From contig NZ_BOQN01000051.1 in NCBI RefSeq assembly GCF_018332695.1, forward strand, positions 62,001-126,000: a stretch of DNA of 64,000 nt, written 5' to 3'. Shown here in pieces: positions 60,843-64,000 of this stretch. Both the position numbers and the translations under genes were made by a program. The notes under the pieces are model-generated. The model did not search any database. It saw only the letters and a list, made by a program, of their open reading frames with translations, and had not been told where the DNA came from. Origin of the DNA: Paractinoplanes toevensis. Lineage in GTDB: Bacteria > Actinomycetota > Actinomycetes > Mycobacteriales > Micromonosporaceae. Every line of letters starts with the position of its first letter. Position 1 is the first letter of the stretch.

Positions 60843-61919
60843 GTGGCCGTTATCCGTACCCTCGGGGCCGGCGCCTGGCGCGTGGTCGAACTGATCACCA
60901 CGCCGGTGGTGCCCGCCGACTACCTCGACGTGATCGCACCGCTGCGCAACGCGCAGGTGCTGCGCGCCAAGGTCGAGGCCGTGCGCCCGGAGACGTCGAA
61001 CAGCGTCACCCTGGTGCTCCGGCCGGGCCGCGGCTGGGTGCGGCACGAGCCCGGGCAGTACGTCCGGCTCGGCGTGGACGTCGACGGCGTACGCCTCTGG
61101 CGCTCCTACTCGATCACCAGCCCGCCCTGGCGCAGCGACGGCCGGATCACCATCACCGTCAACGCCGTGCCCGGCGGAGCGGTCAGCACCGAGCTCGTCC
61201 GCAACGTCAAGCGCGGCATGATCCTGCACCTCGACCCGCCCACCGGCGCGTTCCGGCTCGACGAGACCCGGCCGGCGAAGGCACTGTTCATCACCGCGGG
61301 CAGCGGCATCACCCCGGTCATGGGCATGCTGCGCAGCGCGTTGCACGAGATGACCGACGTGGTCGTGGTGCACTCAGCCCGTACCAAAGAGGATGTTGTC
61401 TTCGGTCTGGAACTTCGCGGCCTGGCCGCCGAGGGCCGGATCCGGCTGATCGAGCGGCACACCCGGGCCTCCGACTCCGGCCGCCTCAAGCCGGCCGACA
61501 TCGCCGAACTCGTCCCCGACCTGCTCGAGCGCGAGACGTGGGCCTGCGGGCCGAACGAGATGCTCGACGACCTGGAAACCCACTGGGCCGACGGCGGTGC
61601 CGCCCACCGGCTGCGCACCGAGCGGTTCCGCCCGACGCTGCTCACCGACGGCGGGGGCGGCACGGTCACGTTCACCAAGTCCGGCACCGTCGTCGAGACC
61701 GACGGCACCGAGCCCATCCTCGACTCCGGCGAGACCGCCGGCGTGCTGATGAAGTCCGGCTGCCGGATGGGCATCTGCTTCAGCTGCGTCCTGCCGCTGC
61801 GTGAGGGCGCCGTGCGCGACCTGCGCGACGGCCGGCTCACCGTCGCCGAGCCGGGCGACAACATCCCGATCCAGCCCTGCATCTCGGCCGCCGCCGGCCC
61901 CTGCACCATCGAAGGATGA
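60843..61919 (+). CDS. ferredoxin reductase for fatty-acid desaturase
   Basis: FAD/[2Fe-2S] oxidoreductase of 358 aa. FAD-binding LWRSYSITSPPW, NAD-binding FITAGSGITPVMGMLRSAL and WACGPNEMLDDLE, and a C-terminal ferredoxin domain with KSGCRMGICFSCVLPL and a distal Cys (IQPCIS). It resembles Rv3230c, which supplies electrons to the desaturase DesA3. The desaturase gene follows at once (1-nt gap). GTG start at 60843; upstream Shine-Dalgarno is weak (AGGAAG at 60830-60835). Confidence 0.87.
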   Translation: MAVIRTLGAGAWRVVELITTPVVPADYLDVIAPLRNAQVLRAKVEAVRPETSNSVTLVLRPGRGWVRHEPGQYVRLGVDVDGVRLWRSYSITSPPWRSDGRITITVNAVPGGAVSTELVRNVKRGMILHLDPPTGAFRLDETRPAKALFITAGSGITPVMGMLRSALHEMTDVVVVHSARTKEDVVFGLELRGLAAEGRIRLIERHTRASDSGRLKPADIAELVPDLLERETWACGPNEMLDDLETHWADGGAAHRLRTERFRPTLLTDGGGGTVTFTKSGTVVETDGTEPILDSGETAGVLMKSGCRMGICFSCVLPLREGAVRDLRDGRLTVAEPGDNIPIQPCISAAAGPCTIEG

Positions 61920-61920
61920 C

Positions 61921-63126
61921 ATGACGACGATCCAGCGCAAGAAGACCAGCCCCGTCGCCCACCTCACGCCCGAGGACATCGAGCAGATCGGCATCGAGCT
62001 CGACGCCATCCGCGACGAGGTGATGGCGAGCCGAGGCGCGAAGGACGCCGCCTACATCCGGCGGGTGATCGCCTGGCAGCGCGGGCTCGAACTCGGCAGC
62101 CGCGGGATCCTGCTGTTCTCCCTGTTCCCGCCGGCGTGGCTGGTCGGCACGGCCGGCCTGTCGATCGCCAAGATCCTGGAGAACATGGAGATCGGCCACA
62201 ACATCATGCACGGCCAGTGGGACTTCCTGCGCGACCCGAAGATCCACTCGACGAAGTGGGAGTGGGACAACGCCTCCCCGTCCGAGCAGTGGAAGCACTC
62301 GCACAACGAGCTGCACCACACCTACACGAACGTGGTCGGCCGCGACAACGACCTCGGCTACGGCATCATGCGCGTCGACGAGGACCAGAAGTGGATCCCG
62401 CTCTACCTGGGCCAGCCGCTCTGGAACTTCGTCAACGCCTGCTTCTTCGAATACGGCATCGCCGCGTACGACCTCGAGCTGGGCAAGAACCTGGCCACCA
62501 AGAAGCGCCGCCAGGACCCCGGTTTCCGCGCCCGGCTGAAGCAGACCCGCCGCAAGATCGGCAAGCAGGTCCTCAAGGACTACATCATCCACCCGGCGCT
62601 GTCCGGTCCGTCCTTCCTGCACACGATCGCCGCCAACGCGGTCGCCAACCTGGTCCGCAACCTGTGGACCCACTCGGTCATCATGTGCGGCCACTTCCCC
62701 AACGGCGTCGAGACGTTCGAGAAGACGTCCATCGAGGGCGAGACCCGCGGCGAGTGGTACCTGCGGCAGATGCTCGGCTCGGCCAACATCAGCGGCAGCA
62801 AGGCCATGCACCTGATGACCGGCAACCTGTCCCACCAGATCGAGCACCACCTGTTCCCGGACATGCCGAGCAACCGGTACCACCAGGTGGCCCCCAGGAT
62901 CAAAGACCTTTTCCAGCGGTACGGGCTGACCTACACCACCGGCCCACTGCCCAAGCAGGTCGCGTCGGCCTGGTGGAAGGTCATCCGGCTCTCCCTGCCC
63001 AACCGGGGCGAGGCAGCCATCCGCCGCCCGATCGAGAAGAAGGCCCCGGCCACCGCAGCCCGCTGGCGCCGAGCCGAAGTCCCCACAACGCCCCTCAGCC
63101 CGGCAGCCGAGACCGCAGCGCCCTGA
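61921..63126 (+). CDS. membrane fatty-acid (acyl-CoA) desaturase, DesA3-like
   Basis: Di-iron desaturase of 401 aa. Three histidine boxes: GHNIMHGQ (H93, H97), KHSHNELHHTYTN (H128, H132, H133) and NLSHQIEHHLFPDMPSNRYHQ. Hydrophobic segments include ILLFSLFPPAWLVGTAGLSI. DesA3-type enzymes introduce the delta9 double bond of stearoyl-CoA at the membrane, using the reductase encoded just upstream. The last ~40 residues are Ala/Pro-rich. Unconnected to steroids by sequence or KstR boxes. Confidence 0.9.
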   Translation: MTTIQRKKTSPVAHLTPEDIEQIGIELDAIRDEVMASRGAKDAAYIRRVIAWQRGLELGSRGILLFSLFPPAWLVGTAGLSIAKILENMEIGHNIMHGQWDFLRDPKIHSTKWEWDNASPSEQWKHSHNELHHTYTNVVGRDNDLGYGIMRVDEDQKWIPLYLGQPLWNFVNACFFEYGIAAYDLELGKNLATKKRRQDPGFRARLKQTRRKIGKQVLKDYIIHPALSGPSFLHTIAANAVANLVRNLWTHSVIMCGHFPNGVETFEKTSIEGETRGEWYLRQMLGSANISGSKAMHLMTGNLSHQIEHHLFPDMPSNRYHQVAPRIKDLFQRYGLTYTTGPLPKQVASAWWKVIRLSLPNRGEAAIRRPIEKKAPATAARWRRAEVPTTPLSPAAETAAP

Positions 63127-63144
63127 TCCCTCGGTCCGTTGATG

Positions 63145-63187
63145 TAGATTGCTTCTACGTAGATGTCATCTACCTAGAAGCAATCTA
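63145..63187. repeat. 43-nt near-perfect inverted repeat upstream of ATPase gene
   Basis: Arms of 21 nt (63145-63165 and 63167-63187) around a single T are reverse complements with one mismatch. The left arm begins TAGATTGCTTCTACG and the right arm ends TAGAAGCAATCTA. The palindrome is markedly AT-rich for this genome and ends 16 nt before the ATPase start, with GGGAGG in between. It could be an operator or a hairpin in the 5' leader. Confidence 0.75.
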
Positions 63188-63203
63188 TTCACGGGAGGCT
63201 GCC

Positions 63204-64000
63204 GTGTTCGTCGGCCGACGCACCGAGTTGTCCTTGCTGACGAAGCGGATCGACCACATCACGCGGGCCGGGACCGGGCTGGCCGTCGCGATTCGCGGCC
63301 GCCGCCAGGTTGGTAAGTCGCGCCTCGTCCAAGAGCTCTGTGACCGTTCCGGCCTCCCCTACCTGTATTTCACCGCCGTCAAAGGCGCATCGGTCACCGA
63401 ATCGACGACTCAGTTTCTCGCCGACCTGTCCGAGTCCGACCTGCCGAACGACCACGGCTTGCTTCCCGGCACGCCTCCGTCCGGCGGCTGGGGTGACATG
63501 TTGCGCCTGCTCGCCGGGGCGCTGCCGGACGGACCGTGCATCGTCGTGGTCGATGAGGTGCCGTGGCTCACCGAGCAGGACGACACGTTCGACGGGCAGC
63601 TGCAGGTGGTCTGGGACCGACTGTTGTCCCGCCGGCCGGTCCTGCTGCTGCTTCTCGGCAGCGACCTGCACATGATGCAGCGCCTCACTGCGTACGACCG
63701 GCCGTTCTACGGCCGCGCCGACAACCTCGTGCTCGGCCCGCTGAACCTCGCCGAGACCGCCGCCGCGACCGGCCTCACTGGTTCCGACGCCATCGATGCG
63801 CACCTGATCACCGGCGGCCTGCCCGGGATCCTGCTGCGCTGGCCGTCCGGAACAGCCGCCGATGACTATCTCCGCGACGAATTTGCTGACCCGGCGTCAC
63901 CGCTGTTCGCCGTACCGGAACAGTCTCTCGCCTCGGAATTTCCCAATCCCGACGTCGCGCGGCGCGTCGTCGAAGCGGTCGGTGGTGACGCCCGCGCTTT
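63204..64000 (+). CDS. P-loop ATPase (archaeal-type/AAA), truncated by window end
   Basis: Open frame from GTG at 63204 to the window edge (265 codons), with GGGAGG upstream. It begins FVGRRTELSLLTKRI, Walker A GRRQVGKSRL is at residues ~32-41, and Walker B PCIVVVDEVPWL at ~111-122. LLLLLGSDLHMMQRL (sensor region) and TGGLPGILLRW follow. This is the layout of the archaeal-ATPase/DUF234 family of STAND-like ATPases. The C-terminus lies beyond the window. Role unknown; the palindrome at its promoter suggests autoregulation or repression. Confidence 0.8.
   Translation, partial: MFVGRRTELSLLTKRIDHITRAGTGLAVAIRGRRQVGKSRLVQELCDRSGLPYLYFTAVKGASVTESTTQFLADLSESDLPNDHGLLPGTPPSGGWGDMLRLLAGALPDGPCIVVVDEVPWLTEQDDTFDGQLQVVWDRLLSRRPVLLLLLGSDLHMMQRLTAYDRPFYGRADNLVLGPLNLAETAAATGLTGSDAIDAHLITGGLPGILLRWPSGTAADDYLRDEFADPASPLFAVPEQSLASEFPNPDVARRVVEAVGGDARA

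Noticed and set aside
63145..63187. Reading the 43-nt palindrome as a rho-independent terminator of the desaturase gene
   Set aside because: It is AT-rich, lacks a U-tract and ends 16 nt before the next start, so an operator or leader role is more likely, though termination is not excluded.

Overview
The window is about 64 kb of very GC-rich DNA with strong third-position G/C bias, frequent GTG starts and dense 4-nt ATGA/GTGA gene overlaps. This is typical of a high-GC actinomycete. The gene content is a cholesterol/steroid catabolic island closely parallel to the KstR region of Mycobacterium and Rhodococcus. No mycolate genes and no mce4 importer genes are visible, so a non-mycolate actinomycete (for example Micromonosporaceae) is plausible, but that assignment is inference. 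Family names below come from reading motifs and remembered orthologues; no database search was run.

Layout. (1) 1-19.7 kb, side-chain and activation genes: fadE26-fadE27 (chsE4-chsE5), an F420-type LLM oxidoreductase, a PNPOx-like protein and an Mrp-type ATPase; an opposing operon of Rv3531c-like protein, SDR and sulfotransferase; an alcohol dehydrogenase; a nitronate monooxygenase-like protein with fadD19, divergent from echA19; another FadD; the OB-fold/ltp4/ltp3 trio; and cyp125 divergent from fadA5. (2) 19.7-30.6 kb, a cell-envelope polysaccharide island: flippase-like protein, GT-C-like membrane protein, DUF2613-like small protein, GT4 glycosyltransferase, DUF3068 protein, acyltransferase-3 and a giant AftD-like arabinofuranosyltransferase. 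(3) 30.6-38.1 kb, C/D-ring (HIP) genes: ipdF and fadE30, divergent from fadD3, a crotonase and fadE31-32-33, with a perfect KstR2-type box between them. (4) 38.1-39.2 kb, an unexplained membrane/soluble gene pair. (5) 39.2-51.8 kb, ring degradation: hsaACDB, kshA-small protein-kshB, hsaEGF, two FAD steroid dehydrogenases (one is kstD) and a chsH3-like hydratase. (6) 51.7-58 kb: the fadE28-fadE29-chsH2/chsH1(fused)-ltp2 operon, the regulator kstR, an SRPBCC protein and a thioesterase. (7) 58-64 kb, non-steroid flank: secreted glycoside hydrolase, PucR regulator, ferredoxin reductase plus fatty-acid desaturase, and a truncated P-loop ATPase.

How the genes work together. FadD19, CYP125, ChsE pairs, EchA19, ChsH3, FadA5, the ChsH fusion and Ltp2 shorten the sterol side chain. 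KstD and KshAB open ring B, HsaABCD cleaves ring A, and HsaEGF turns the resulting dienoate into central metabolites. FadD3, FadE30-33 and IpdF start C/D-ring breakdown. Eleven exact matches to the KstR palindrome (TNNAACNNGTTNNA) lie at the promoters, and kstR itself is present. Seven boxes, exact or near-exact, sit within 11 nt of start codons, suggesting leaderless transcripts. The most unusual points are the ChsH2-ChsH1 fusion, a KstR box inside the 3' end of fadE27, the envelope island wired to a KstR box and translationally coupled to ipdF, and the unexplained pair at 38.1-39.2 kb. Not found here: ipdAB, echA20, fadA6, kstR2, mce4 and a 3-beta-hydroxysteroid dehydrogenase or cholesterol oxidase.
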